A stretch of 64,000 nucleotides of DNA from Gemmatimonadaceae bacterium. GTDB taxonomy: Bacteria; Gemmatimonadota; Gemmatimonadetes; Gemmatimonadales; Gemmatimonadaceae. Shown piece by piece: positions 51,705 through 61,414 of this stretch; the first letter of the stretch is position 1; each line of letters starts with the position of its first letter. The stretch is from the NCBI GenBank assembly GCA_016742275.1, contig JACVCD010000012.1:62001-126000 (forward strand), written 5' to 3'. A program made the translations under genes and the position numbers. The notes under the pieces were generated by a model that saw only the letters and a program-made list of their open reading frames with translations, had not been told where the DNA came from and searched no databases.

Positions 51705-52336
51705 GTAGTGCCCCCTGCCGAGCGCGACCCGCCGATACGACGTTCTTCACCGCGACGCAGACGTCCGATGTTTTCCCGGTGCGTCCAAATCACAAATGCA
51801 GCAATTCCACAGGCAACCAAAACCAATGGCGTAAAGCCACCGGACATGACGATAAGCGCGGTTGCCAGTGTAACGGCCGCGATCATCGAGCCGAGTGAGA
51901 CGTAGCGGGTGAATGCCACGACGGCGACGAAGACGCCGACGGCGATCAGCGTCGGTACCGCCGCCAACGCCATGAACACACCGCTTGCGGTCGCCACGCC
52001 CTTCCCGCCCCCGCGGCCAAGCAGAAAGACAGGCTTCACATGTCCTGCAATGGCGGCGATTCCGATCACCACCCCCCAGGGCCAGCCGGCAGTGACACCG
52101 GCGATTCCCGGAAGCAGCAGCGTAGGCAACCAACCCTTGAGGAAGTCCACCAGATAGACCAACCCACCCCAGCCCCAACCCAACGTGCGCTGCACGTTGG
52201 TGGCGCCGAGATTTCCTGAGCCGACCGTGCGGAGGTCCACGCCGTTGGCGCGTCCAACCAAGTACGCCGTGGGAAAGGAGCCAGCCGCATAGGCCAGCGC
52301 CACCGTGCCTGCCAACGTCGTCGGCGAAGGATTCAA
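51701..52336 (-). CDS. plsY: acyl-phosphate:glycerol-3-phosphate acyltransferase PlsY
   Basis: Membrane enzyme that acylates glycerol 3-phosphate with the acyl-phosphate made by PlsX. It has 211 residues from a TTG start that overlaps the der stop (TTGA) and is preceded by GGAGA at 8 bases. Motifs: GSFPTAYLVGR, GSGNLGATNVQRTLG, the GHVKPVFLLGRGGGKGVAT loop and FTRYVSLGS. A longer frame into der is open but lacks this support. Confidence 0.94.
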   Translation of the reverse strand: MNPSPTTLAGTVALAYAAGSFPTAYLVGRANGVDLRTVGSGNLGATNVQRTLGWGWGGLVYLVDFLKGWLPTLLLPGIAGVTAGWPWGVVIGIAAIAGHVKPVFLLGRGGGKGVATASGVFMALAAVPTLIAVGVFVAVVAFTRYVSLGSMIAAVTLATALIVMSGGFTPLVLVACGIAAFVIWTHRENIGRLRRGEERRIGGSRSAGGTT

Positions 52337-53643
52337 CTGTTCTTTCTCCGAAGTACGATGCGGAGCGGTGCACCCGTGAAGCCCCACTTCTCTCGGAATC
52401 CGTTGTGCAGGAATCGGATGTAGTGCTCGGGAATCAGATCAGGAGCGTTGCCGAACACCGCAATGGTCGGGGGCTCGACTTCCACCTGCGTGGCGTAGTT
52501 GAGCTTCACTTCACGGCCCGCAGCCTGAGGCGGCTGACGACGCGCAATCAACTCCTCGAGCGCGTCGTTCACCTGCGAGGTGCTGATGCGACGCGTGCGC
52601 TGCTCCTGCACCTCGAGCACCAGATCGAGCGCTTTCGTGACACGCTGACCCGTTACGGCAGACGTGAAGAGGAACGGCACAAATTTGAAGTACGGCACCT
52701 TTTCCACAGCATCCTTGCGGAATTTGTCGGCGCTCTTGTCCGTCTTGTCTTCGTACACGTCCCACTTGTTCACGACCATGATGAGACCGCGGCCCGCTTC
52801 CCACGCCATGGTGGCGATCTTGAGATCCTGATTCTGCATGCCTTCGGTGGCATCGATCATCAGGATGCAGACGTCGGCCGAATCGATGGCCTTCCGCGTC
52901 CGTAGCGAGGAGTAGAACTCCACACCATCATCGATTCGCGATTGGCGGCGCAGGCCGGCTGTATCGACGAAGATCAGTTCCTGCCCGTGGTAGGACATCG
53001 GCGCATCGATCGCGTCGCGCGTGGTACCCGACATGTCGCTCACCACCAAGCGGTCTTCGCCAAGCAATCGGTTCACGAAGCTCGACTTGCCCACATTCGG
53101 ACGCCCGATCACGGCGACACGAATGGCGTCCGACGGATCTTCCTCAATGACGGGAATGGCAGCGACCACGGCATCGAGCAGATCGCCCGATCCCTTGCCG
53201 TTCGACGCCGACACGGGATACACGTCGGTCACACCGAGCCGGTAGAACTCGTAGAAGTCCGTGCTGTCCGGATTGTCGACCTTGTTGGCAACGAGAAGCC
53301 ACGGCTTCTGCGAATTGCGCAGGATGTCCATGATGCGGGCATCGCTGGGATGCACACCGACCTTGGCATCGACCACGAACATCATGAGATCCGCTTCGTC
53401 GATCGCCTGCATCACCTGTCGGCGAATGGCCAGGTCCATGGGAAGATCGGAATCTTCCACGAGACCGCCGGTATCGACCAACCAGAAGTGGCGACCGGCC
53501 CATTCCGCACTGCCGAAATGACGATCGCGCGTGGTGCCCGCCTCTTCGCTCACAATGGCGGTGGCTTCGCCGATCACACGGTTGAACAAATGCGATTTGC
53601 CCACATTCGGGCGACCCACGATGGCAACAACAGGAAGACTCAT
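52333..53643 (-). CDS. der: ribosome-associated GTPase Der (EngA)
   Basis: Essential GTPase for 50S subunit assembly, 436 residues. Two G domains are present: GRPNVGKSHLFNRVIGEA with NKVD in the first, GRPNVGKSSFVNRLLGED with NKWD in the second. The KH-like C-terminal domain follows. The C-terminus PLRIVLRRKNS is typical. Followed directly by plsY. Confidence 0.96.
   Translation of the reverse strand: MSLPVVAIVGRPNVGKSHLFNRVIGEATAIVSEEAGTTRDRHFGSAEWAGRHFWLVDTGGLVEDSDLPMDLAIRRQVMQAIDEADLMMFVVDAKVGVHPSDARIMDILRNSQKPWLLVANKVDNPDSTDFYEFYRLGVTDVYPVSASNGKGSGDLLDAVVAAIPVIEEDPSDAIRVAVIGRPNVGKSSFVNRLLGEDRLVVSDMSGTTRDAIDAPMSYHGQELIFVDTAGLRRQSRIDDGVEFYSSLRTRKAIDSADVCILMIDATEGMQNQDLKIATMAWEAGRGLIMVVNKWDVYEDKTDKSADKFRKDAVEKVPYFKFVPFLFTSAVTGQRVTKALDLVLEVQEQRTRRISTSQVNDALEELIARRQPPQAAGREVKLNYATQVEVEPPTIAVFGNAPDLIPEHYIRFLHNGFREKWGFTGAPLRIVLRRKNS
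52345..52349 (-). promoter_or_regulatory. ribosome binding site for plsY (TTG start)
   Basis: On the - strand, GGAGA lies 8 bases before the TTG at 52336, inside the last codons of der. It supports the TTG start. Confidence 0.65.
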
Positions 53644-53651
53644 GAAATAGC

Positions 53652-54947
53652 TCAGGCGGCGGATCGAACCGCCGCGTCCCCTTCAGGGACGAGCGCATCG
53701 ATAAAATCGTAGGAAGGAAACACCGGCATCGGCAGTGATTCACGCACTGCCAGGAACTGCTCCTCATCGAGGAATAGGCCGTTGTCGTTGATGCACTCCG
53801 CGGGAATGAGCGCCAGATCGAGATCGTGACGGTCGTTCAGCACACGGCGGATATCGGCCCCAACCAGAAGGCCGGCCGTCGTCGTCGTCGGTCCAAACAA
53901 CGAGTTCTCGGCGGTAATGAGCTCGAAGCGAGCTCCGGTTGCTTCATGCAACTCGTCGAGTAGTTCGGGCATGAGCGGCGCCATGGACACGCCAGTAACT
54001 ACGCCAATGTGCTTGCCGTCGAGACGAGGCAATTGCGAAAGCCCATCGCGGACACGGGCGCGCAGCGATGTCACCGCGCCGACACCGTTTTCGATCTGGG
54101 CGAATTCGCCATAGTGCTCGATGTCCGGGAGATCGACACCCGCGAGCAGATACAACTCGTCGGAGCCAAACACCCAGCGGTCATCACGCTCGGCCAATCC
54201 ACGTGCTTCCCAGCGATGTACGGCGTCCAACAGGCGCTTCGAATTCTCGGCGTCCATTGGCTTGCCGGTGTACAGGTGAGAGAACTGCGTCACCCCTACC
54301 GGCACCAATGCCACAGAAAGAACGGCTTGCTCGAGATTCCAGAGATCGGTGAGCGACTGCTCAAGCACCTCACCATCGTTCAAACCCGGTACGATGACCA
54401 TCTGGCAGTGGAACTGAATGCCACCGTCAGCCAATCGCGTGAGTTGCTCAATGATGTTGGGTACCCGCGGGTTATTCAGCAGGACCTTGCGCGCTTCCCA
54501 CGGCGTGGCGTGCACCGACACGTACAGCGGTGACAGGCGATACTCGAGGATCCGCGCGATATCACGTTCTTTCACATTCGACAGCGTCGCGAAATTGCCG
54601 TACGCGAAGGAAAGGCGGTAATCGTCGTCGCGGATGTAGAGGCCCTTTCTGAGCCCTTTCGGCAGCCCCTCGATGAAGCAGAACTCGCAGCGGTTGGCAC
54701 ACCGGCGCACGGTGGGCGGGGCGAGCTCGATGCCTAAGGGAATGCCGACTTCACGATGCACGGTCCGATCCGCAGTCTCGCCATCCGGCTGACGCAGTGA
54801 CACGACAAACGACTCCTCCGCTGTGAGAAACTCCCAATCCAGGAAGTCCTCCAGCTGACGGTCATTGACCGACAGGAGTTCGGTGCCGGCGAGGATGCCA
54901 AGTGACTCGGCAACGCTCCCCGGTTCGACGTGCGTGACACGAACCAT
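53652..54947 (-). CDS. PDZ and radical-SAM DUF512 protein
   Basis: Predicted iron-sulfur oxidoreductase of 431 residues. Order: a PDZ-like domain (about 1-65, VEPGSVAESLGILAGTELLS), a radical-SAM-like core with C83, C87 and C90 (RRCANRCEFCFIEGLPKGLR), then DUF512. The start is ATG 54947; an open frame 11 codons longer is less likely. Members are often encoded next to der, as here (8 bases apart). Biochemical function is unknown; a link to translation or GTPase assembly is inference from context. Confidence 0.85.
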   Translation of the reverse strand: MVRVTHVEPGSVAESLGILAGTELLSVNDRQLEDFLDWEFLTAEESFVVSLRQPDGETADRTVHREVGIPLGIELAPPTVRRCANRCEFCFIEGLPKGLRKGLYIRDDDYRLSFAYGNFATLSNVKERDIARILEYRLSPLYVSVHATPWEARKVLLNNPRVPNIIEQLTRLADGGIQFHCQMVIVPGLNDGEVLEQSLTDLWNLEQAVLSVALVPVGVTQFSHLYTGKPMDAENSKRLLDAVHRWEARGLAERDDRWVFGSDELYLLAGVDLPDIEHYGEFAQIENGVGAVTSLRARVRDGLSQLPRLDGKHIGVVTGVSMAPLMPELLDELHEATGARFELITAENSLFGPTTTTAGLLVGADIRRVLNDRHDLDLALIPAECINDNGLFLDEEQFLAVRESLPMPVFPSYDFIDALVPEGDAAVRSAA

Positions 54948-54997
54948 GATACCCGGGACAAAAACGGGGGTCCGGCGCACTGGCCTTCCCCCGGATG

Positions 54998-55033
54998 CAA
55001 GCGGGCGGCAACCGCTGCGTTGCCGCCCACTTG
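54998..55033 (-). terminator. hairpin after the TPR gene, possible terminator
   Basis: CAAG plus GGGCGGCAA pairs with TTGCCGCCC plus CTTG, with one mismatch and an 8-base loop. It lies 90 bases after the stop of the TPR gene on the - strand. No U-run is seen. Confidence 0.45.
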
Positions 55034-55122
55034 AGAAAATCTAGGAACTGTGCGCACCGAAGTCAATCAATTTCATGCACTTCGGCGCGTTGGCCACAGG
55101 ATCTTTTTCGAATCGCGGACCC

Positions 55123-56604
55123 TTACTTGATCGGTGCGTATCGGAAAGCCACCGCTTTCGGCGCGTCGATCTTGACCGCGAATGTGGTGCCCGATCCCGC
55201 TTCAACCGGTCCGATTGCCACGTCCTTCGTGGCGACCACCGCACCGGTTTCGTCCAGCAGTTCCAGCTTCATCGTCCAGGAACCGGTTGCCTGCGACTCG
55301 TTGGTGACCGTACCGGAAACCTGATAGCTATTGCCCGACTTGGCCGCGAGCGTGACATCGATCTTCGGATTGGTCTTCGACTGCTTGTCCAGATAGAACA
55401 ACACCGAGTCGTTGAAAACCTTCTTCTTGGCCGCGTCCGGCTCTGCCTGGGCCTGACGCTGCCAATAACCAGCCATGAGGCGCCAACCGCGCTCATAGTT
55501 GGGATCGATCGACATGAGGCGCGTGATCGCCGGCCCCATACGCCCCGTGTCCTTGAGGTCGAAAAGCGTAGTGGCGTAGTTGTAGAGCGCAAAGCGGTGA
55601 TTGGGATTCTTGGCGAACCCCGCCTCGAAGAGCTTCACGGCATCCTGATCACGACCGCCCGCGGCTGCGTTGGAGCCTGCCTCAAACAACTGATCGGCCG
55701 TGAACTTGGCAGGCTCCTTGATCATGTCACCAAACATGTTGGCAACGGCCGCGGTGTCGCCCGACAGGCGCAACGCGCGACCCAATGCCTGCGAGGCATT
55801 GGCATCACCCGGCGTATCCTTGAGGAACGCCTCAAGCAGCCCACGCGCCTTCGTGATCTCCGCGTCCTTCTGCGCGCCGCTCGCCGTCTCGGCCTTCTGC
55901 AGATTGATGACCGCCAAATTGTAGCGGCTCTGCTGCTTGACCTTTGTGTAGAGGGTATCAGTCCCAGAGAGGTCGATGATCTTTTCCAGTGCCAGAATCG
56001 CGCTGTCTGTCTGATTCCGCTTCTGATACACCGCCGACAAAACATTCCACGGACGCGGATCGTTGCCTGCGACCAGCATGGCCATGTGCGCATAGTACGA
56101 AGCCGAATCTTCCTGATCGGCATTCAACGCAGCGATCGCCTTGTTGTTGATATCCGAGAAGAATCGCGTGCGATAGGGACGCACTTCCGCGACACATTCC
56201 GGCATCAGCCGTTCAACCGCCGAAGCAGACGAGTCAACCGCGAGCAGCAAGTTGTGTGTGCCCTCCTTGTTCGTGGTGAAGCCCATCTCACCACGCTTCA
56301 TCACGTACACACCCTCATTCTTGTCGAGGAATTGGCGATAGGTACGCAACAAAAGGAACTGGCGACCCGGTTCGTTCTTGATCTTTTCCGGAGCGTCGGT
56401 CAACACACGAATGGAGTTCGCGAGATGCTTGGGGATCTCGTCGTCCTTCCGGGAATTGGCCGCCGCCGACACGTACTGGCGCGCACTGGCCAGCTGGAAG
56501 GGACTCTTGTCGTTGATGTTGCACTCCTGCGCTGCCAACGGCATGGCGCCGAGTCCCAGGATCAGCGCGCCGACGCCGGCGCGGGTCCACATGCAAGCCT
56601 TCAT
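55123..56604 (-). CDS. secreted tetratricopeptide repeat protein
   Basis: 493-residue protein with a signal peptide (MKACMWTRAGVGALILGLGA then MPLAAQE; likely cleavage after AAQ or nearby) and a periplasmic body of TPR-like helices. Repeat units include HMAMLVAGNDPRPWNVLSAV and AGGRDQDAVKLFEAGFAKNP. The last ~100 residues are beta-rich (SYQVSGTVTNESQATGSWTM), like a FxLYD/CARDB-type domain. No enzyme motif. Starts 48 bases after threonine synthase ends; role unknown. Confidence 0.78.
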   Translation of the reverse strand: MKACMWTRAGVGALILGLGAMPLAAQECNINDKSPFQLASARQYVSAAANSRKDDEIPKHLANSIRVLTDAPEKIKNEPGRQFLLLRTYRQFLDKNEGVYVMKRGEMGFTTNKEGTHNLLLAVDSSASAVERLMPECVAEVRPYRTRFFSDINNKAIAALNADQEDSASYYAHMAMLVAGNDPRPWNVLSAVYQKRNQTDSAILALEKIIDLSGTDTLYTKVKQQSRYNLAVINLQKAETASGAQKDAEITKARGLLEAFLKDTPGDANASQALGRALRLSGDTAAVANMFGDMIKEPAKFTADQLFEAGSNAAAGGRDQDAVKLFEAGFAKNPNHRFALYNYATTLFDLKDTGRMGPAITRLMSIDPNYERGWRLMAGYWQRQAQAEPDAAKKKVFNDSVLFYLDKQSKTNPKIDVTLAAKSGNSYQVSGTVTNESQATGSWTMKLELLDETGAVVATKDVAIGPVEAGSGTTFAVKIDAPKAVAFRYAPIK

Positions 56605-56652
56605 CTCGTCTCCTCGAGTTCGTCGAAAAATCCGGTCGTCCCAATATAGCGT

Positions 56653-57819
56653 TCAGGCACGGTATGACGCGCCGCTACCCGTGTTGTACACCACCACCTC
56701 GGCATCGGATGCAATCTGTCCCGCCTGGACCGCATCCCGAAGCACGGAGAGCGCACAGCCTCCCTCCGGAGCTGCATCGATTCCGGTGGCGGATGCCAGG
56801 CGGAATGTCCATTCACGGATGGCGTCTTCGCTGGCTGTCCCAGCCACTCCGGCCGTTTCGCGCAGAATGCGAAGCAGAATCCGATCTCCCAGGGGAGACG
56901 GAACCCGAAGCCCGGCAGCATGCGTCACGGGATCGACCCACGGCTCGGCTTTCTCCTGTCCCGCCGCGAAGGCCCGTGCGATAGGTGCACACCCAGCAGC
57001 TTGTGCGACCACGTATTGCGGCTGAATACGCGGGCTGTCTGCACCGTCCAGCCATCCGCCAGCAGCCAATTCCTGGAGCGCCTTCCATATACCCACGGTC
57101 CCCTCGCCACCACCTGTGGGATAGACCACGACATCCGGCACACGCCAACCAAGCTGCTCCGCCATTTCGAAGCCCATGGTCTTCATGCCTTCCACACGAT
57201 ACGGCTCACGAAGGGTGGAGATGGCAAAAAATCCGGTCTCGCTCGCATGGGCCAATGCCAACTTGCCGGCATCGCCGATATGCCCATCGATACGCACCAG
57301 GTCAGCGCCCATGGCTTCGATGGTGTCCAGGATGGGGCGCGGCGTCGTGCGCGGCGCAAACACCTTGACCGGCATACCGGCGGCGGCTCCATAGGCGGCG
57401 AGTGCCGCACCCGCATTCCCCGCCGTCGGCACCACGAGTCCCGGATACCCTTCAGCGCGCGCACGAGTCACGGCAGCACTCATGCCGCGTGCCTTGAATG
57501 AGGCCGTGGGGTTCTGTGCTTCATCCTTGATCCAAAGCCGACGCACACCGACCGCAGCAGCCAGGGATTCTGATTCGATGAGCGGTGTCAGCCCTTCGCC
57601 GAGTGAAACCGGTGCCTCACCGGACGCGAGTGGAAGAAAGGGCGCATAGCGCCACATGTCCCATCGATCAGTCAGTGCGGTCCCGCGTGGCACGGCATCG
57701 TAGCGGGCAAACAGCGGCTGACCGCATGCGGTGCACAGGGAGGCTTTTTCAAGCGGTGCCGGCGTGTCACATGCGCTGCAGCGCAGTGCCCACGGCCGTG
57801 ACCACGAAGAAGAGGTCAT
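56653..57819 (-). CDS. thrC: threonine synthase
   Basis: PLP enzyme converting O-phosphohomoserine to threonine. It has 388 residues. An N-terminal zinc-ribbon-like element has C14, C17, C29 and C32 (CSAC, CTAC), as in the archaeal/plant-type ThrC. PLP lysine is K109 in NPTASFKARGMS; VVPTAGNAGAALAAYG and YPTGGGEGTVGIWK bind phosphate and PLP. Its start overlaps the uvrC stop (ATGA). Confidence 0.92.
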   Translation of the reverse strand: MTSSSWSRPWALRCSACDTPAPLEKASLCTACGQPLFARYDAVPRGTALTDRWDMWRYAPFLPLASGEAPVSLGEGLTPLIESESLAAAVGVRRLWIKDEAQNPTASFKARGMSAAVTRARAEGYPGLVVPTAGNAGAALAAYGAAAGMPVKVFAPRTTPRPILDTIEAMGADLVRIDGHIGDAGKLALAHASETGFFAISTLREPYRVEGMKTMGFEMAEQLGWRVPDVVVYPTGGGEGTVGIWKALQELAAGGWLDGADSPRIQPQYVVAQAAGCAPIARAFAAGQEKAEPWVDPVTHAAGLRVPSPLGDRILLRILRETAGVAGTASEDAIREWTFRLASATGIDAAPEGGCALSVLRDAVQAGQIASDAEVVVYNTGSGASYRA

Positions 57820-59783
57820 GCAGATTCGTTCGGTGGGGGAATGTCCGCAGAGGGTGCTGCGGGAGATGCGACGGAGGGATCGAGGGAGGGAGGAGCGTCG
57901 GAAAGTACTACGCCAAGCGCTTCAAGCACCTTCCGCGCCGACGTGTGCCCGAATCCGGGGACCTGGGCAATCTGATCGACTGTGGCCTCTTTGACGCCCT
58001 GCACACTGCCGAATACATGCAGGAGTGCGCGGCGCTTGGAGGGGCCAATGCCTGGGATCCGGAGCAGTTCCGACGTGATGGTACGCGCGGCTCGCTTCTG
58101 ACGCTGAAACGTGACAGCAAAGCGATGGGCTTCATCACGGGCCTGCTGCAGCATCCGAAGCGCCGGCGAACGCCGTGGCAATCGCACGGGGTCGGGGCGG
58201 CCCGGGAGAAAGATCTCCTCATCGCGTTTGGCCAGACTGATCAAACCAATCTGGGTGACTCCCAGTTCGTCGATGGCCGCCTTCGCCGCGCCCAACTGCC
58301 CCTTGCCTCCGTCGATCACCGCCAGATCCGGCAAGGGCTTCTCTTCGTCGAGGCGTCGCCGGAAGAATCGCGTGACGACTTCGTGCATTGAGCGGAAGTC
58401 ATCGTTGCCCTCGTGAATCTTGATCTTGAACTTGCGGTATTCGGCGCGCTTGGGCCGTGCGTTCTCGAACCACACCGCACTCGCCACCACGTCGGTGCCC
58501 TGCGCGTGCGAGATGTCGAAGCACACGAGCGAGCGCGGCAATCGCGGGAGGCCCAGCTCCCGCTGAAGTTCGTACACGGGATCCGCCGCGCGCTCTTCTG
58601 CCTCCAGGGCGGCCAGTTTGAACTCTTCGAGCAGGTGCTGCGCGTTTTTGTCGGCCAGATCCACCAGCGCGCGTCGTGGTCCGCGCTGCGGTACACGAAC
58701 CTGGGTGCCTTCGAGGGTGGCCTGCAGCATCTCGCGATCCTCGAAATCGAACGGCACGAGCAGGTCCCCTGCCCTTGCCTCGAGTGTGCGATACCACTGG
58801 GCAAGGCACGCACCCAGGACAGCCTGATCATCCTCTCCCTCAGCATTCTCGAGCAGACGATGATCACGTCCCATCAACTTTCCACTGCGGACACGAAGGA
58901 TGACCACACAAGCATCTTCACCATCGCGGGCATAACCTACGACGTCGCGATCACCACCTTCCACCTCAAGCACCACCGTCGGTTCTTCCATGCGCTCGAG
59001 ATGCATCAAGGCATCGCGCAGTTCTGCCGCCCGCTCGAAATCGAGACGTTCGGATGCTTCGAGCATACGTTCACGCACACGCTTGACGACGTCACTCGTA
59101 CGACCATCAAGGAACCACACGACTTCGTCGATCATCGCGCGATACTCAGCGGCATCCTGATATCCGACACAGGGTGCTTTGCATCGCTTGATGAAATAGT
59201 CGAGGCATGGTCGCTCGGGGGCTTCCTTGGGCAAGGCATAGTGGCAGGAGCGCACCGTGAAAATGCGTTTCACCACATTCAGCGCACGACGCATGGATCC
59301 CACGTCGGTGTAGGGCCCGAAATAACGAGCCCCATCATCCAGCAGCCGTCGCGTCACCAGTACCCGCGGAAACGGCTCCTGCACCGTGACCTTGATGTAC
59401 GGATACGACTTGTCATCGCGCAACGCGATGTTGAAACGCGGGTGGTACTCCTTAATGAGCGTGGCTTCAAGAACCAGCGCGTGGGCTTCAGACGGCACGA
59501 CAATCGTGTCGAGATCCCGGACCTTGCGCAGCAGTCCACGCGTCTTGGGGCTGGATTCGTGATCCTGCGCCCAATAGCTCCGCACACGTGCGCGCAAACG
59601 CTTGGCCTTACCTACATAGAGCACACTACCATCGGCGTCCTTCCACAGGTACACGCCAGGTGTGTCCGGCAGGTGCGGAATTTTCTGCGCAACAGACACC
59701 GGCATGCCACGCGCAATCGCGACACGGGTCCACTCATCCTCGGGAAGCGGCAGCGTACTTTCCCCGAAATCCTGCGTACTCAC
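57816..59783 (-). CDS. uvrC: excinuclease ABC subunit C
   Basis: Dual-incision nuclease of nucleotide excision repair, 655 residues. Order: GIY-YIG domain (PGVYLWKDADGSVLYVGKAK), UVR motif (LDFERAAELRDALMHLERM), RNase-H-like endonuclease (VCFDISHAQGTDVVAS) and tandem helix-hairpin-helix (IPGIGPSKRRALLHVFGS, VPGFGHTSARKVLEAL). The first ~28 residues are an extension. The start overlaps the murJ stop (ATGA). Confidence 0.96.
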   Translation of the reverse strand: MSTQDFGESTLPLPEDEWTRVAIARGMPVSVAQKIPHLPDTPGVYLWKDADGSVLYVGKAKRLRARVRSYWAQDHESSPKTRGLLRKVRDLDTIVVPSEAHALVLEATLIKEYHPRFNIALRDDKSYPYIKVTVQEPFPRVLVTRRLLDDGARYFGPYTDVGSMRRALNVVKRIFTVRSCHYALPKEAPERPCLDYFIKRCKAPCVGYQDAAEYRAMIDEVVWFLDGRTSDVVKRVRERMLEASERLDFERAAELRDALMHLERMEEPTVVLEVEGGDRDVVGYARDGEDACVVILRVRSGKLMGRDHRLLENAEGEDDQAVLGACLAQWYRTLEARAGDLLVPFDFEDREMLQATLEGTQVRVPQRGPRRALVDLADKNAQHLLEEFKLAALEAEERAADPVYELQRELGLPRLPRSLVCFDISHAQGTDVVASAVWFENARPKRAEYRKFKIKIHEGNDDFRSMHEVVTRFFRRRLDEEKPLPDLAVIDGGKGQLGAAKAAIDELGVTQIGLISLAKRDEEIFLPGRPDPVRLPRRSPALRMLQQARDEAHRFAVTFQRQKRAARTITSELLRIPGIGPSKRRALLHVFGSVQGVKEATVDQIAQVPGFGHTSARKVLEALGVVLSDAPPSLDPSVASPAAPSADIPPPNESA

Positions 59784-61408
59784 GCACTCGCTCCGTCACT
59801 CGCGCCTTGACCGACGCCGCTGCCAACACGTGGAGCAAGACGTAGCCACTTGGCAGCCTCTCGTGATCCGAGGCTCCAGGCGACCAATAAGTATGTCGCC
59901 CCGAAAGACAGCAGCACGGGGAATGCAGCGAGGCGATGATGCAATGAGGGGACGAACTGGTGATGAAGCAATCGAGCACCACTTCCCACCAGTCCCGCCA
60001 CAACTGCGGCGATCACGATGCGCCGCGTGCCTTGCCACATGGTCGGCGTATACAGTGAGCCAAGTACGCGACGCAGTCCACGCAATTGCACAGCCAGATT
60101 CACGTACGAACCAAGCGCCGAACCCAATGCAATCCCCGCCACAGCCAAGCCAGAAGACCGGAATGGCAATGCGATCGCCCCCGCGACAACAGCAGACACC
60201 AGGATGCTGGCAATGGACGCACGAAGCGGTGTGCGATAGTCCTTCAGCGCATAGTGCGCAGATCCCAGCAACTTGACGGAGCTGAAGCTCACCAGCCCCA
60301 CGGCGTACGCAGCCAGCGTGACATACACCACGTGTTGCTCAGAGGCACCGAATCGTCCGCTGCGATACAGCAACCCCACGCAGTAGTCGCCGAACACCAT
60401 GAAGACGACCGTGCTCGGGATGATATAGAACAGAATACGCTGCCATCCACCGCGCAGTCGCTCCCGCAGCGCATCGTACACCGGCGCTACGGAATCACGT
60501 GAGAACTCTGGTAGTGACGCGGCGGCCACGGAAACTCCGAACAGCGAAACCGGCAAGAGTGCCAGCACGTTCGCATAGCCAATGTTGGTTGCTGCACCTT
60601 CAGGCAAGAATGATGCGATCTGCAAATCAACGAACGACGAGATCTGCACCACACCAAGCGCCGTCACGACAGGCACGACATTGCGCAACACGGACACGGC
60701 GCCGTCAGCGGAGCGATCAAGTGTCGGCCGAATCGGACCAACCAGACGCAAGACTTCTGGCAACTGTGCTGCAACCTGCAATACCGCGCCAGCCAGTGTT
60801 GCCCACGCCAACCATGTAGCCAGTGTCGCAGCGTCTGCCGCTCGTGGTCCACCAATCACCAGCAGCACGATCTGGGCCAGTGACCACAGTGCAGCGCTGG
60901 CATAGCTCCAGAAGAACCGTCGGTGCGAATTCTGGACACCAAGACACCATCCGCTGATGACCATGAGCCCAGTCATCGGGAACAGAGCACGCGTCAGTCG
61001 TGTGGTGAGAGCCGCAGTCTCGCCGGTGAATCCAGGCGTCAATACACTGGTTAACAGCGGCGCGGCCGCAATACCGATCAGCGTGAGAATGGAAACTGCC
61101 AGCAGCAACAGACCGAGCACGGCATTCGACAGCGCGCGCGCGCCACGCTCATCGTTGGTGGCCAGCAATCGGCTATACACTGGCACAAATGCCGCTGAAA
61201 GTGTGCCTTCACCAAGCAGGTTGCGCATCGCGTTCGGAATCTTGAACGCTGCGCTGTATGCATCCGACGCCGATCCCGCACCGAGGAAGTGCGCGAAAGC
61301 CGTCTGCCGTAGTAGCCCGAAGAGGCGGCTGATCAGGATGCCCGCACCGACCACCATGGCATGCTTGCCACCTTTGTCCGCGCTGCGGGCTCCAGCCGAT
61401 TCAGTCAT
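59780..61408 (-). CDS. murJ: lipid II flippase MurJ (MviN)
   Basis: Polytopic MOP-superfamily protein of 542 residues that flips lipid II for peptidoglycan assembly. About 14 hydrophobic helices; FGLLRQTAFAHFLGAGSASDAYSAA and NLLGEGTLSAAFVPVY near the N-terminus are the family signature. Coupled to uvrC and six bases from bshC. Confidence 0.94.
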   Translation of the reverse strand: MTESAGARSADKGGKHAMVVGAGILISRLFGLLRQTAFAHFLGAGSASDAYSAAFKIPNAMRNLLGEGTLSAAFVPVYSRLLATNDERGARALSNAVLGLLLLAVSILTLIGIAAAPLLTSVLTPGFTGETAALTTRLTRALFPMTGLMVISGWCLGVQNSHRRFFWSYASAALWSLAQIVLLVIGGPRAADAATLATWLAWATLAGAVLQVAAQLPEVLRLVGPIRPTLDRSADGAVSVLRNVVPVVTALGVVQISSFVDLQIASFLPEGAATNIGYANVLALLPVSLFGVSVAAASLPEFSRDSVAPVYDALRERLRGGWQRILFYIIPSTVVFMVFGDYCVGLLYRSGRFGASEQHVVYVTLAAYAVGLVSFSSVKLLGSAHYALKDYRTPLRASIASILVSAVVAGAIALPFRSSGLAVAGIALGSALGSYVNLAVQLRGLRRVLGSLYTPTMWQGTRRIVIAAVVAGLVGSGARLLHHQFVPSLHHRLAAFPVLLSFGATYLLVAWSLGSREAAKWLRLAPRVGSGVGQGASDGASA

Positions 61409-61414
61409 GCGCGC

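Noticed and set aside
55075-56649. Long + strand open frame (524 codons)
   Set aside because: Antisense to the TPR gene, which has a signal peptide and repeat structure; the + frame is Arg/His-rich without motifs.
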